Below are positions 1 to 49,184 of a stretch of DNA of 64,000 bases, piece by piece (the first letter of the stretch is position 1; every line of letters begins with the position of its first letter). Position numbers and translations under genes: made by a program. Source of the stretch: Lamellibrachia columna (lineage: Eukaryota > Annelida > Polychaeta > Sabellida > Siboglinidae); contig OY759265.1 in assembly GCA_963662155.1 (NCBI GenBank), positions 44,843,906 to 44,907,905 of the forward strand, read 5' to 3'. A model generated the notes under the pieces. That model was not told where the DNA came from and made no database searches. It saw only the letters and a list, made by a program, of their open reading frames with translations.

Positions 1-71
1 CTGCAACGTGTATTTCGTCCTGACCAATTTAAGTTCAATCGAAAAACTTGTAATCAATAACAAAACCATAA

Positions 72-227
<156 letters not shown>

Positions 228-1026
228 TAAAATGTGTATGTCCAATCATGTCCGAATTGCGTTGTTGCTTGCTAAGCGTCGCTTCTCGTAATGTTCCAGC
301 TTTTAAAAGGTATACGGTCGATTCCAGGGAAATGTGTGCAAAAAATCCCTTTCTAAAATCCATTCATGTCCCCAGCCTTTCGTCGTGTCCCATTTTGCTT
401 TTCAACCCAAAATTTACCTCTGTGTGTCAGAGGTGAATCCGTCGGTCGGAAATTCGTATTTGACCAATATACAGACGGTTTTTTCTAGCACGTTAAATTT
501 CAAAACTTGAAAACGTGCAAAGGTGGTAGATATTTCTATTATACTGAAAAAAAAATTATGAGTGAAGTGAAAATCAATTTATGAGTGAAGTGCAACAGTT
601 ATTTTTTGTTAAATTCATTTAAAGTTTGTTCTCAACTGTTTGTGTCTACTTCATAACGGAGACGAAATATCGCGGCGAATCAGAATCATTGCAACGGTGC
701 AAAATAATAACTGATTCCACTTCCAGACAGTAATAACTCTGATAGAGCACCAAACTCGATTCACGGTATGTTTTTGTGTAAACAATTCATTTGTTTGACC
801 GAATTCAGGCGCGTATGCTTTCTACCGCACCATAACACCATAAATGCCATGTAATTATTTCAAGACAGGTCAAAATTAATATACGTTTTATAGGCATTTG
901 GAGACATAGTAAAAGGAAACCCCCAATGTAATCGATTACGACAGCAATGTAAACGCCGGAGGCCATCTTGTATTATTTGTGTCTGCACTGTAACTATGTT
1001 TATGTTTCATTGGATGTACTTGGACA

Positions 1027-1126
1027 TACATACATACATACATACATACATACATACATACATACATACATACATACATACATACATACATACATACATA
1101 CATACATACATACATGCATACACACA
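1027..1126. repeat. (TACA)n microsatellite
   Basis: About 22 uninterrupted tetranucleotide units with a short CA-rich end. The apparent open frames here on both strands are translations of the repeat. Confidence 0.97.
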
Positions 1127-1149
1127 CATTATATTCCTGTGCTAATTCA

Positions 1150-1350
1150 TATTTCTTTAGCAACAACTTCTCATATTCTTTTTTAAATTTATGAATATTA
1201 ATACTATTCACGATATCTTGCTGTATCAAGTTCCAAAGTTTTACACCATATACGGATACACATTTCGCCTTTAACGAAGTTCTGGTATATCGATGTCTTA
1301 GGTTGTTGAATTGCCTAGTGTTATAGCATTGATCTACACCACCTTTGGAT
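1150..1350 (-). mobile_element. Non-LTR retrotransposon ORF2 C-terminal fragment
   Basis: The minus strand reads without a stop as NTRQFNNLRHRYTRTS, then VYGVKLWNLIQQDIVNS and INIHKFKKEYEKLL. This is the layout of the extreme C-terminus of many LINE ORF2 proteins (N-T-R-x, then G-x-K-x-W-N-x-L/I-P, then x-F-K-K-x-x-K-x-x-L-L). The reverse transcriptase domain is absent, so it is a fragment. It is a different LINE lineage from the copies at 1640 and 61535. Confidence 0.7.
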
Positions 1351-1639
1351 ATTTATAAGATACAAGGTGATCTATAATATATGGTCGGTTCCAGGGAAAT
1401 GTGTGCAGAAATGCCCCACGGCATATTTTACCGATTTGCTCAATTTATTCTTGAATTCTTCTAGTAAAATGCAGGCGTATTTATATCAGGGAAAATCGCC
1501 AACGGATAGGAAGGAAAAACCCTGGTGAAGTAGATCGGTTAAGTTGAAAGCCATTTGTATTAATGTTACGCAAAAATCCAAAATCCAATAATACAAGATG
1601 GCCTCCGGCGTTTACAGTGCTGTCATAATCGATTACATT

Positions 1640-3317
<1,678 letters not shown>

Positions 3318-3504
3318 TAAAATAAAGGTACGTGCAATAAACAATTGATGCATTGGAGATGACGTCATAACGAATGGACGTTAAATTATTTGTTGCTGTT
3401 GCTAGGGCGGACTTATTGTATTATTCCGTTGCACAGTCTGATTTGTTAACTGCGACCATTGCCGTTTTCTTATAAAGCTAACCATAGTTTTGTTTCTCTT
3501 GAAG

Positions 3505-3657
3505 GCGGAGTGGTTTTGTCACTTCAAGAGGAAGAACGTAGGCGGGGAGGACGTGGGCGCCGTCGACCTCCCCAAGGGCCGGGAGGACTGTCTAGAGAAA
3601 GCCGTTGCCTCGGTCGGGCCCATCTCCGTCGCTGTTGATGCCACATTCCGCTTCCAG
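3505..3657 (+). CDS. Cathepsin L-like protease, second visible coding exon
   Basis: The exon starts after a TTGAAG acceptor and ends CAG before GTTTGT, with 51 whole codons. It encodes the mid-domain segment with [20 protein letters not shown] followed by ISVAVDA, which corresponds to the conserved cathepsin L stretch leading to the P-I-S-V-A-I/V-D-A strand. The donor GTTTGT is weaker than the others in this gene, and a (TA)n array starts only about 20 bases downstream. Confidence 0.9.
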
Positions 3658-3676
3658 GTTTGTCAGACGTATAATT

Positions 3677-4130
<454 letters not shown>

Positions 4131-4225
4131 GCGCACATAAACGTATGCGTGTATTTGTGTGCACGTATGCATTATGGGCTTGATTTGACTAGCGCACGAA
4201 ATTCGAAATGTCACTTTGGCTGCAG

Positions 4226-4347
4226 AGTTACAAAGATGGCGTCTTCAAAGACAATGGCTGCGACAGTACCGACCTCAATCACGGCGTCCTCCTTGTCGGC
4301 TACGGGACGACGGACAACGGTCAAGACTTCTGGCTCGTCAAGAACAG
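4226..4347 (+). CDS. Cathepsin L-like protease exon with catalytic His and Asn
   Basis: After a TGCAG acceptor the exon encodes [12 protein letters not shown], then [11 protein letters not shown] with the catalytic His in the N-H-G-V context, then FWLVKNS with the Asn that orients the His ring. It ends with AG before GTACGC; the Ser codon AG|C is completed by the next exon. All these residues are the ones expected, so nothing suggests an inactive enzyme. Confidence 0.92.
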
Positions 4348-4917
4348 GTACGCCTAACATGCGTTCATTTAACGCTACCAGCATTGTACATTTGCAAATA
4401 ATGCTGTCCCAACGCTAATGTATGGATGATATTAATAAAATTGTTTTATGCGATGTATCTGACGTTTAAATGGCACGGTGTGAATGTTGTTTATGTTGTG
4501 CACATGTTATTTCTTGCATATTGCTTGTAATAATTGTTATGTAGTTTACTTTATATATTGAAAGGCTACATACAGGGAACACAGCTAGGCCCTATTCATA
4601 TACAGAACATAGACAGTTATATCGATGCTAAGAATGTTGTAATGCATCACTAGCGCGTCAACAGTAACCCGGATTACAACATATAAACAAATAAATAACC
4701 ATGTGAAATAAACCTATTACAGTCCAACTATGACCAGCATTACATAATCCCTAATTGGCATGGGTCGTGTGGCAACACAGGAGATATACAGTACTGATAA
4801 ATGCACCGTGTCTAGTACCCTCAAAAACATACTTTTGACGATTGGATATTTGCCGATGTTGTTGATCAGTAAACTGTTAATGTGTTGACCTACTGGTTCG
4901 TTTGCTGAAATCACGTA

Positions 4918-5065
4918 CACTGGGACATCATTAATCCGGACACCTCGGTTCCGGTTTGTGTGTCCGGGTTAACGAGTTTTCCGGATAAACGATTCATTTC
5001 GAAGTTCCGTGTCGTGAAATGATGTCCGGATGCCGAGCTTTCCGGATTAACGAGGTTCGGCTGTG
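4918..5065. mobile_element. Small Tc1/pogo-like MITE in the last cathepsin intron
   Basis: Terminal inverted repeats are visible: the left end contains ATTAATCCGGA then CTCGG, and the right end, on the opposite strand, contains GTTAATCCGGA then CTCGG. A TA dinucleotide precedes the left end; the right flank reads TG, so a TA target duplication is only half supported. The 148-bp length with no coding capacity fits a non-autonomous pogo-type element. Confidence 0.6.
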
Positions 5066-5179
5066 TGTTGAAATTACTATATAGTAGCGCGGGCGTCAGT
5101 GGACCGCACATACGTCGTACTGTTGTATAACAGTATACCAAGCTAGTTTATTTTAACTGGTTGTTGCTGTGTGTTCCAG

Positions 5180-5279
5180 CTGGGGACAGTCCTGGGGTAT
5201 CGACGGCTACATGAAGTTGGCGCGGAATATGGACAACATGTGTGGAATTGCAACGGCTGCTAGTTACCCATTGGTGTGA
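5180..5279 (+). CDS. Cathepsin L-like protease, terminal coding exon
   Basis: The acceptor is GTTCCAG and the first base completes the split Ser codon. The exon encodes [16 protein letters not shown], then [14 protein letters not shown] and a TGA stop. This matches the cathepsin L C-terminus (W-G-x-x-W-G, G-Y, C-G-I-A, A-S-Y-P-x-V). The final 33 bases are repeated immediately downstream; see the repeat at 5247-5369. Confidence 0.93.
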
Positions 5280-5369
5280 ATTGCAACGGCTGCTAGTTAC
5301 CCATTGGTGTGAACTGCAACGGCTGCTAGTTACCCAATGGTGTGAATTGCAACGGCTCCATTGGTGTGA
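5247..5369 (+). repeat. 33-bp tandem repeat of the cathepsin C-terminal codons, crossing the stop
   Basis: The coding unit 5247-5279 (encodes [10 protein letters not shown] and the stop) is followed by near-identical units at 5280-5312 and 5313-5345 and a unit shortened by nine bases at 5346-5369. Unit length (33) and the deletion (9) are multiples of three, so each copy reads in the same frame and ends in TGA. In the mature transcript the extra copies are 3' UTR. Confidence 0.95.
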
Positions 5370-5637
5370 ATTGAAATTGCTAGGAAATTGAAAGGATTCA
5401 ATAGAAATTATTAAATACCTTATTAACTGTTGCGAGCTTGCATGGTAACGTCGTTCGTATTTCTGAAACTAATCATTATTGTTGCACAGTCAATGAGAAG
5501 ACAAATTGCCGATTGCTTAGTTAATAATCAATAATTGAATAATTTAATAAGAGTCGGTGTGTGCGCAAATAGCAGCGTTTAATTGTCACGATTCTGCGTT
5601 TACCTGTTATAGTTTCCGGTAATTGTGCAGAAATGGA

Positions 5638-5643
5638 AATAAA
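5638..5643 (+). terminator. Polyadenylation signal of the cathepsin L-like gene
   Basis: A canonical AATAAA lies about 360 bases after the stop codon, followed by a T-rich stretch. It is the first canonical signal downstream of the stop and the likely 3' end of this transcript. Confidence 0.6.
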
Positions 5644-5659
5644 ATATTCCTTCCTTCAA

Positions 5660-6660
5660 CATTTATGTAGGACCTCTCGTTTGTTATATTCTTGCTCCAC
5701 TTTCACAAAAGAGGATAATGCTACATATAATTATCAACATTTTGATTCGGGCAATAAATACATATCTCATTACATGCAGTTGTGATACTGCGGCAGAAAT
5801 CATAATATTGATCTAATAAAGCGACCGTCACGGCTGATTGCTTGTTTTAATTTTTAATTTTTATATACATGCTGTGGTATACAGCTTCGCCCAATAATAC
5901 ACGAGCACGCACAGACGCACACAATACACAGTATCAATGGATTATTTGCCATCAATGCATACGCGTGAATACTGTGCTGCGAGTGATGGATGCACTTACT
6001 AAAGGCGGAAAGAGAATTGCATGTTAGAAAAGGCAAGGAAATGGCAGATAATTACTTTTATAGTAAAATAACGACGTTGGTCAATATTGTGCTTATAGCC
6101 TGGTCACAAACTTAAAGTGTGCGCCACAATAATTCTAATAAGACAAACAATAAGAAGAAACAGGAAGAAATAATGCATGAGTAAATACGGTTGATAAGAT
6201 GTTCGTTATCAAAAGATGTTAGTTAGAAAACAATAAATACAAATCTACGTATCTTCTACAATCCGGCCTTCAGAATCGTCCAAGAAGGAACAAATGTTCG
6301 AGCACCAGCCGCCCGAACTGGCGCCCGGATGATAAAATAAAAGGTTAGACCCGGTAGTAAACTGGCTACGAAGAAGACGTTTGCAAGACTGCCACTATTT
6401 GGACACAATCATGGCGGCACGATGTCCGACATCAAAGGTAAGTAGAAACCATAATTTGTTTTAATATAAAAGTGATGTGCTTATGTTCTTACTTGTAAAA
6501 CAGAACAGCGTTATCAGTGTCTGCTAAACACATAATGTTCCATGGACTTTATTTTTCAGCAATTTTCTGGAGTACGTGATTACGTGATTACGAAAACTTT
6601 CAGAAGTGACCGCGTTAAGTGGAACACAGATGTGGAACGTGGGTGACGACATTTAATATC
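5660..6660. other. Intergenic DNA, no gene recognised
   Basis: AT-rich sequence after the cathepsin gene. A possible short first exon (ATG at 6411 followed by a GTAAGT donor) is the only gene-like signal and no downstream partner exon was found, so it is not called. Confidence 0.4.
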
Positions 6661-6680
6661 AGCACCTTTTCTCTCTCTCA

Positions 6681-6681
6681 T

Positions 6682-6740
<59 letters not shown>

Positions 6741-6746
6741 CACACA
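6681..6746. repeat. (CACG)n microsatellite
   Basis: About 16 tandem CACG units preceded by a CT-rich run. Confidence 0.95.
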
Positions 6747-6949
6747 CTGCATTTTAGTGCGTAAATGAAACTACCCGAGGCTACAGTAGCCTCTCCCGAC
6801 GGAAATAACAGCCTCTTAAAGGGAACAGCTTTGAAATCCCCGTGCTGCCCTGCACTGTCGGTCACCTTCCTTCGTAAAAAAGGTATGAGGAACATCGGAT
6901 ATATCATATAAGGAACAATTTGGCCAAGTCCCAACATGTTCCATGTGGT

Positions 6950-8320
6950 GAGACTTCATTGTATGTGCGTGCGTGGGTGCGTTTATTTACAAGGAATGAT
7001 GTCATCATGGCAATTCCACTATTATACACTTTTATGACTCATAAAATGTGTATGCAGTTACATAATATAGGATCAAAGGTCGTGGTCAATTATACAGCTC
7101 AAGTGAAATCTCACCCGGTCACAAACGGCGCCAGCATCATTGACTATCAGACACCTAATCGTGGAAATATCATAACTGATCAAGCATTCGCTAGGTGGCA
7201 GCACCGTATGCACCAGTTGGCATTTGCATCTGCCTGAACCGTCTTCAATACACCTTTGCGCAGGTATAACTCAACTTGACTATGGCGAAGTGCCAGACAT
7301 GAGTGTTACGAAGTGTGATGCTGGTGCGCTTTATTTGGAGTATGGTCAACGAAGTATCAGTAAGTGTATCAAAGCTTCATCGAAAACATTATGATATCAC
7401 ATAACGAAATGACAGCAACGCAACATTACTCCACGTCTCGACCAAAGTCTACGGTTTCCCAAGACCCTGCAATAGCATCATCTTATATTAAACTTAATAA
7501 AACACAAAGAACATATGCATCCATATCACGTATTCGTGGTAAGTTATAGTTATCTCAATGTCACGTCAGTGTAATCAATTGTACGTAGCCTACGCAAGTG
7601 TCTCGAGTCGAGGGAGGCGAACTATGTCTATATACAGTTATGTTACAAGCAGGTCAGACAACGCATGACGACATCAAAGCCTTTACTGACTATCATAAAT
7701 GCGAACGGGCAGTGCAGTGCAGCAGTTGTCTGTAGCTATCCACATTCATGTTCCGTTGCATGTGACAAAGTTACGTAACACTGCAACCATCGCAACTGAA
7801 GTGTGATTTGTAACTAAGCCAAAACTAGGTCATCTGCTGATTGCGTAGCGCATCAATGTAATCCACCAGATGGCGCACATCAACAACGTTGTGCGCTGGT
7901 GTTCGCAAGATGTCGCCACTGAACGAGCGGCCGTATTCTTCGCATTCTCCTGCAAGAAAACGCACACTGGGGTTATATACCTGATGTCATCTTCTCAAAC
8001 AACGCCGACGACAACGGCAGAAACAACAATAAAGAGTGCACAAATGATAAACAAACAAACTACAGTGGACTCGAGCAATTTGATTATTAAACGGCTGATT
8101 CATGTGGAGAATTTTGCGATTTTACACAGCGGAAATAGGGAATTATTCCGTTCCGTCCTATATATTTGATTTTACTAAACGGCTGATTATGTTAAGCGGA
8201 TTCCACTGTTACCCTGCATCACTATTCCAGTAGCCTGATATCACTATATTTCGTGTTCTGCTAGTGGTTGATTCCATGCGTACTAGACGAGTCACTAGTC
8301 TAAATATATTGTTGGTACGA
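6950..8320. other. Intergenic DNA, no gene recognised
   Basis: Only short unmatched open frames are seen on either strand, without convincing splice sites or family motifs. Confidence 0.4.
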
Positions 8321-8325
8321 CCCTC

Positions 8326-8385
8326 ACACACCTCATTCTCACACACCTCATTCTCACACACCTCATTCTCACACACCTCATTCTC
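8326..8385. repeat. 15-bp minisatellite, four units
   Basis: Four exact copies of a 15-base unit containing CACCTCATTCTC. Being a multiple of three, it translates on the minus strand as repeated CENEV, but no gene context supports coding. Confidence 0.95.
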
Positions 8386-8763
8386 ACAGAAATACTGAAA
8401 GATTCTACCGCTTAAATAAAGTGTGTATTGTGAACTGTTTGTAAAACAAGAGGTTTTCCTACGCAAGTGTTTTCGTGGCTGATTTACAACGTCGAAACCG
8501 AGACGTGGTGTTGCGATTTCTGCTTGCATCAACATTGAACTATAGGCCTACTGGATGCACGACTTTGCAAAAATGTCACTGTGATCCCACATAAATCGTG
8601 TTTTGTTACTTTAACGGTATCACAATGCATCTTAGCATCATATTCACATATCGTGGTGGAAAAACAGACCCTGTGAACTAGCTAAATCTAGGTCTACTAG
8701 TGTCCGAGGGACAAGTTTTCGTTTAACTTCGAGCCCTGGCCTTGCATCTGTTACTCGCTGAAG

Positions 8764-43434
<34,671 letters not shown>

Positions 43435-43439
43435 TCTTC

Positions 43440-44100
43440 ACCAAATCTGCTGCGTCCCGACCATAATCCTACATGTCAGGCGCGCGTGTATGTACACCAA
43501 CTCGACTTCAAACGGTCGTCGTACCGCGTACAATCCGGTACGCGACAAAATAGCGAATGTAATCGCTGATTACGCTGTAGTTACATCGCCGAATAGAGCT
43601 AAGACTGCGCGAAGATTCGGTCAGCGGCAGCCGAAGCGCTCGGCGAACGACCGACCTACAACCCGCGCGACTGTAGTTACATCCAGTGTCGGCGCGGTCT
43701 ATCAGCAACAGTGACACGTTCGATCCTCCGGTGGCGTCAAAACCACTTGTGAGCTGAGACAACAAAGATGTATCGGCGGCCCCAGAGGGCGAGTTCAGTA
43801 GATGCTTATAGGGACAGATCCGCCGTCCAGACAGCACGCTCCTTCCGCGCCGATCGATGCGTCCTACTACCGCGGACACTCACTGGTACAAGGCCCGAGC
43901 GCGACGTTGAAAGGCAAGCCAATAGCGGGCACGAGAACAGCCACAAAGACCAGTAAAATTGCCGCTGCAGCAAGCGGTGGCCGATAGCCCGGCGAGGCGA
44001 CTCTGGTAACTGCCACTGAGAACGACAATGGTTGCTCTGCCGAGCGTTGTACTAATATAAACACTTAAATCTGCGTTATTGTGCACGGTCTACGACGACG
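43440..44100 (-). promoter_or_regulatory. CpG-rich region upstream of the PLAC-repeat gene start
   Basis: The 650 bases 5' of the signal-peptide exon (minus-strand sense) are richer in CpG than the surrounding AT-rich DNA, which would suit a promoter or 5' UTR. No TATA box or start site can be fixed, and open frames here lack domains. Confidence 0.3.
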
Positions 44101-44275
44101 CCTGGAGCAGACGCGGGCACTTTCGGCAAGTCCTGTGTACACACGATTTACATACCATTGCATTCGGTCAGTTTCAAGTGCTTTGCCACCCGTCAGACTA
44201 TTACGTCTCGTATCGTACGTAGCTGTGCAAGCGCTTATTAATCTAGAGGGTTCACACAGAGGCTGGATACGGTTT

Positions 44276-44295
44276 GTCACACGCACGCACGCACG

Positions 44296-44335
<40 letters not shown>
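44276..44335. repeat. Short (CACG)n plus (TA)n microsatellite
   Basis: Five CACG units and about 19 TA units. Confidence 0.95.
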
Positions 44336-44337
<2 letters not shown>

Positions 44338-44344
44338 GCAGCTA

Positions 44345-44475
44345 GTCCTTGGGACTGTTCAAAATGCTTTACACTTCATCCTCTGGCAGAACTGTTCATT
44401 CCAACACCATCTCGACTTTTCTGGGAAGCATTCAGTCACGTTGCAATGACTGCGCGAAAACTATTTCGTTCATCA
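44345..44475. repeat. Diverged interspersed repeat, copy 2
   Basis: Counterpart of 27600-27745, again directly after a (TA)n run. Confidence 0.5.
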
Positions 44476-44479
44476 TAAC

Positions 44480-45750
44480 ATTATATTTATTAGTTTTTGT
44501 ACAAATAAGAATGCACAAACAATCGTTGGAAATAAAATACTTAACAAGCTACACTGTATGATCATGCAATGTTATCATATTCAATTTCACATACAAACCC
44601 GGGTCAACGTGGCGAATTATAATTACTTGGTTTAACTGTAATGTTATAATGAAATAATACTGAAACATGTATACAACTTACATGAAGTAATATCTTCGGA
44701 GATAATTTGTGGAAACACCCCTCACCCCCCCCCCCCACATACTTGTGGGTGCAGAAGTGTTGACCGCATTTTTCTACTGGACTTGTGCAACCAGAACAAG
44801 ATGCATTGGATATCTAGCAGCTTGACCGATTTACCAGAACTGAATCAGAACGACCGTCAACACAAAAATTAAGACCCCTCACGGGAATCAACGCTGATGA
44901 GACTTGTCGCCAGGACATGCCGATCGAATGGAAACCGTCGGATGCCAAACGACCATCTTGTATGACGAGGTATCGTCAGGCCATATAACTTGTATGACGA
45001 GGTATCGTCAGGCCATATAACTTGTGATGGTCCACGAAAGTGAAACAAAGACTGGACGGTGACGACGTCAAGAAGTGTCGGGTCCACGGTACGTAAGTGG
45101 TCGCATAGACTAACTCAAGAGGCAACTAGAGACGGTCCGACGGCTTTCAAAGTAGCCAACCCTTCGCAAACAGAATACAGTACTCAATGGCTGTCTTTCG
45201 CCATTGGCTCCACTAAAACAACGAACGCAACAACGTTGCCACTAATATCGACACAGTATAAATTAATTGGGCAGACATTATACCACACAGCAGAACAATT
45301 ATAGTTATACCGTTCTTCCCACTAGACGTGGGTGAACGCAACTGCTGCCGCGTTTATACAATTTTTAAAATATCGGAAGTGATTCACCTGCCAATTTATG
45401 CTATTTTTGGCCCAACTGCACATTATGCGCGCAGTGATAACTCTCACGCTCGGTAATTAGAATGGGTACAAAAATTCCACGTGAAAAAACGGAGGCATGC
45501 AAGTTATTTCTATTTAACCCATACTTACTTCTTTATTTGCCCCGACGCCAGTCAGTTTATTGGTTTATTGGTGTCAGCGCAACGTCCAAGTAGAAAAGAT
45601 TGTAAAATAATTACACAAATTAAGTTAAATAAAAAGGTGATTATTGAAAAAATCATATGAGTAATCATTAAATCTTTTGATTGCAATAAAGAATTGAAAT
45701 GTCTTATTACCCGTTACACAAGTTAAATTGTATTTTACACGTATTACAAT
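44480..45750. other. Intergenic DNA, one small duplication
   Basis: A 32-base unit (ACGAGGTATCGTCAGGCC) is duplicated in tandem at 44957-45020. No gene recognised. Confidence 0.4.
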
Positions 45751-45753
45751 GTC

Positions 45754-45902
45754 ATGAAGAAACGTTTTTCTTTTAATCACAACTATTGAGATTTATTTAC
45801 ACAACGTTTCGGCTGCCGTTGGTAACCTTCATATGTAAGTCGCCGAAACGTTGAGTAAGCAAATCTCAATAGTTGTGATTAAAATGTGATTTCTTCACGA
45901 TT
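45754..45902. mobile_element. Hairpin element with 43-bp arms and a possible relic hammerhead motif
   Basis: Arms 45771-45813 and 45842-45884 are inverted copies (CACAACTATTGAGATTT and complement, AACGTTTCGGC and complement) around a 28-base loop; outer sequence continues to pair partly. On the minus strand ATGAAGG is followed by a potential stem and GCCGAAACG, the order found in hammerhead ribozymes that accompany Penelope-like elements. The CTGATGA core is altered (CATATGA), so self-cleavage is doubtful. Confidence 0.5.
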
Positions 45903-45904
45903 CG

Positions 45905-48500
45905 CTGAATAAAAAAAACATATTAAAGAAACTTCTGACTAGTTAGAAGTCTTTTCTTTTAGCTATGTGCATTTCCTTTCAGCATTATTATATAGTGTAA
46001 AAACAATTACTTTTTTTTCCATCGTAGAGTGAATCAGAAGTGTGTGCCCTAAGTGTACATCAGTTACATCCAATGACGAGCTTCAACAACAGTAGTGCCA
46101 TCTACCGGTTAGTCATGCGAAACTTTCCAAACTGCACACGTGAACTATGTACACCGACGTCGTTGAGCACAAGTCTAGGTCGAAATGTTTCAATCTAGAT
46201 AATATTTCTGGGTGTGCAACAGATGCTGACTTGCTTAGGATTCCGTGGTCTTTTGTATTTATTGTGCGATTTGATAAATCGGTTTAGGGACGCATCTGCA
46301 GATTCAAAATAAATCAAAACAGTTGCCCCACCTAGCGGATAAAAAAAACAATTTTATAGAATGATACGTGACTGGTGTGGCGCCATAAACCACTTCACGA
46401 CTGCCACAACTTACATTAAATTTGATGTGCAGATTCTGCACATTTTAATTTCATTTGGGAATCTCCTATTTTTAAAGAAATATCTCAGGTTCAATTACAC
46501 ACAATTGTGGATAGTGTTTGTATTGAAATTGTTACTATAAACACAATAATGTTTGTTTTTGTTTGAAACTATGTTACATAGTCAATTGCCTGTTATAATG
46601 ACGTAACAAGTCGTAAACAACAATGACGTTGCCCAGCCAACTATTTCTTTACACCACTCCGCAACTGTGGCAGTGGTGAAATGCTAAGCGGCGCCACTGT
46701 CGGGGAGTGTGACGTGACAACTGTGTGATACGCGATCAGCTCGAATTGGTTTTATGGTCCACCGTGAGGCGCCACTTAGATTGAAATAGCTCAAATCGGA
46801 ACAAAATAAACCAATGGTACCTAAGATAAGGCCCAGCCCATCGAGTTGTTTTTAATGGGAAACGTGTATTCCGGTGCCGTTGGAACAACTGGAGTAGTTG
46901 CTGGTTGCTAAATAGTGAAACAAAGACACAATCCCATCTTAAAGCTGCTTTCGCAATTCAGGTTTGTTGATGACAATGAAGGTCATAACTGCAGTGTGAA
47001 TAGTTAATATGCGTAGTCGGTTTAACAAGAGTTCATGCTTTTATTAAGACCATCAAAAATAGGGCAACTTGCAAACGTGGATATTCCAGAGCCGACACAT
47101 GGTATTTTTTCCTGTGGCATTTTGACTGGTCCCAAAAATAATGTTTTTTTATTAATTCGTCAAACTAAATAACAAATAATCTAATTTGTCCTACTGGATA
47201 CTAGACAGTACAAGAGAGGTATCTTTAGCAAAATGATCCTAAATCGGGATGAGCAAAAAAGAGCAGAAGCAGCTTTAAGACACGAAGAGGGGATAAATCG
47301 AATGGCTGATAGCTTTCCAGGCAAAAGAAAACATTTTGTTGGGATGAGGGTTTAATTGGTTAAAACATCCGAGATGTGCAGTTAACACTGAAACTGGCTC
47401 CAAAACCCAACAAATATAAATGGGTCGGATGTTTCCCATGAAATCACTACTTTGATGTCTTTTACAAAACAATTTTGCAAAGGTAATTACACTGCTTAGT
47501 TAGGCTTTACAATCAAGTTATTAAACTGTATTCTTTCCTAATTCACACCCATTCCAAGGAGCCAGTCTTAAATCAGAAATAACATAAAAAAACAAGGAAT
47601 GCAAGGACTACAACAATGGCATCGAATTCTGTGATGAAGTTAATAACATCCTTGGGCATTGGCCCTCAGTCACTCCATCGGTAATATTGGAGTCGATGAA
47701 TCACTCTCGTCGTACTGATCCCAATGCACCATGTAGTTAGACCCTAAACATATTTTACCTGGGTTATTAAACCATGATATGTACTTTCTGCTGCAACACC
47801 TCTCCTGGAGTTTAGAACAGTTTCCCTGTTTATATCAGCATCCTAATCACCAACATGTATTCTCCATTGGGAAATGTTAAATTACTACAAAGGGCAAACC
47901 CTACAACCACATGTAACAGCACTGTACATGTGACCTGTTTAATTTGGGAAACCTATGGGCTGAACACTGAGAAGGAAAATTAGATAAGGCTTGAATGGTC
48001 TGACTGTGGTTTCATGGTATGTTACAGTAACTTAGTATTTGATGCAAATGCTTGATTATATTGTTCTTGTTCACAATGTTTTGTTTTCAATAACAGAGTT
48101 GCTGTTACCAGATTCAGGGTGACATACTAATAGCAGACAAATACGATTTTAATAGTAAATTTAAGGGTCAAAGTTTAACAGTATCAAGCCAATAATTCCA
48201 ACAATAAAAAAGTCAATTCCAATTCAAACTAGGTTTCGAAAGTCAATTCCAAAATTGAGGGTCAGTTCCAACTGACCCCATGCCTGCACCGAATTATATC
48301 AAAACAATGCTAGGTCCTGCTTCACAGTTTCAACTAAATGCATAGTCATAGGGGAAGTGTAGTTTCATGTTCAAATACAACACAATAAAAAAAAATTTCA
48401 TAAACAAAAATACCAGGTTGATAGACCTGTAAACCAATAAAAATAAAGCGCCTCATGTGGACATTATGAGACTGAAACGGGCCTTGAGATGACGAACCAA
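45905..48500. other. Intergenic DNA between the PLAC-repeat gene and COX6C
   Basis: AT-rich sequence of about 2.6 kb without a recognised gene, RNA or transposon terminus. Confidence 0.4.
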
Positions 48501-48509
48501 AACACCACA

Positions 48510-48684
48510 CTTTAGTTTACATCCTTTTATTAGGACACAACAACAGTAAAAACAGTCCTTCACCAGTGTTGGCTAACTGTTCCAACTGATCATCCATGCT
48601 GCTTCAGGTGTGTATAGCAGCTACCCGCTGAAGTAACAACGTCTGTACAAAAGTTCTTGTTGCACTCTTCATATTAACAAACTC
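48510..48684 (-). other. COX6C: COX6C 3' UTR exon
   Basis: A GTTTCAG acceptor at 48687-48685 opens a 175-base segment that ends just after a polyadenylation signal. It would be joined to the donor at 50350, so COX6C has an intron after its stop codon, more than 50 bases unless the 3' UTR is short: here the stop is about 18 bases from the junction. Confidence 0.6.
48526..48531 (-). terminator. COX6C polyadenylation signal
   Basis: AATAAA on the minus strand, about 15-20 bases before the presumed cleavage site. Confidence 0.65.
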
Positions 48685-49184
48685 CTGAAACACAAACACA
48701 CTCCGGTGAATCAACTCATACTGGCTGCTATAACACATACAGTAGGACTTTATTTATAATCCAACAGCTTAACCGTGAAATTGGATGTTCTGATGTCACC
48801 ACAGAGACAAAAAACAGTAGTTGGCATATAGAGAGGGCATCGAACCAACTGATCAGGGATACATAACGCGATATGGTTACATACTGTACCATTGTACATT
48901 CAACAGTATCTGACACTATTCACTTATTCATCAGCGCTACTGCCGATCTGACAGGCTGAAACTACAACTTTTGTTGGAGAACTGTTTACCAGATGACGCT
49001 AGCTACTACGGGGCGACCACAAGATGTTGTCTGTCCCATGGAGTGAACATTCCCACCACATCTTCATTGGAAGACTATGGCACCAGTATTTATGCATGCC
49101 TGCACAAGGAATGTGCAGTTTGAGTTGACTTTTAAATCAGAAGACGGGCTCAATGGTAATGATATACAGCTGATGACCCCTGGA

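Noticed and set aside
6411..6440. ATG followed by nine codons and a GTAAGT donor, as a first exon on the plus strand
   Set aside because: No matching downstream exon or conserved peptide could be found.
43508..43879. 123-codon minus-strand frame upstream of the signal-peptide exon
   Set aside because: It lies in the CpG-rich presumed promoter or 5' UTR, lacks a domain, and is not in frame through a splice with the signal exon.
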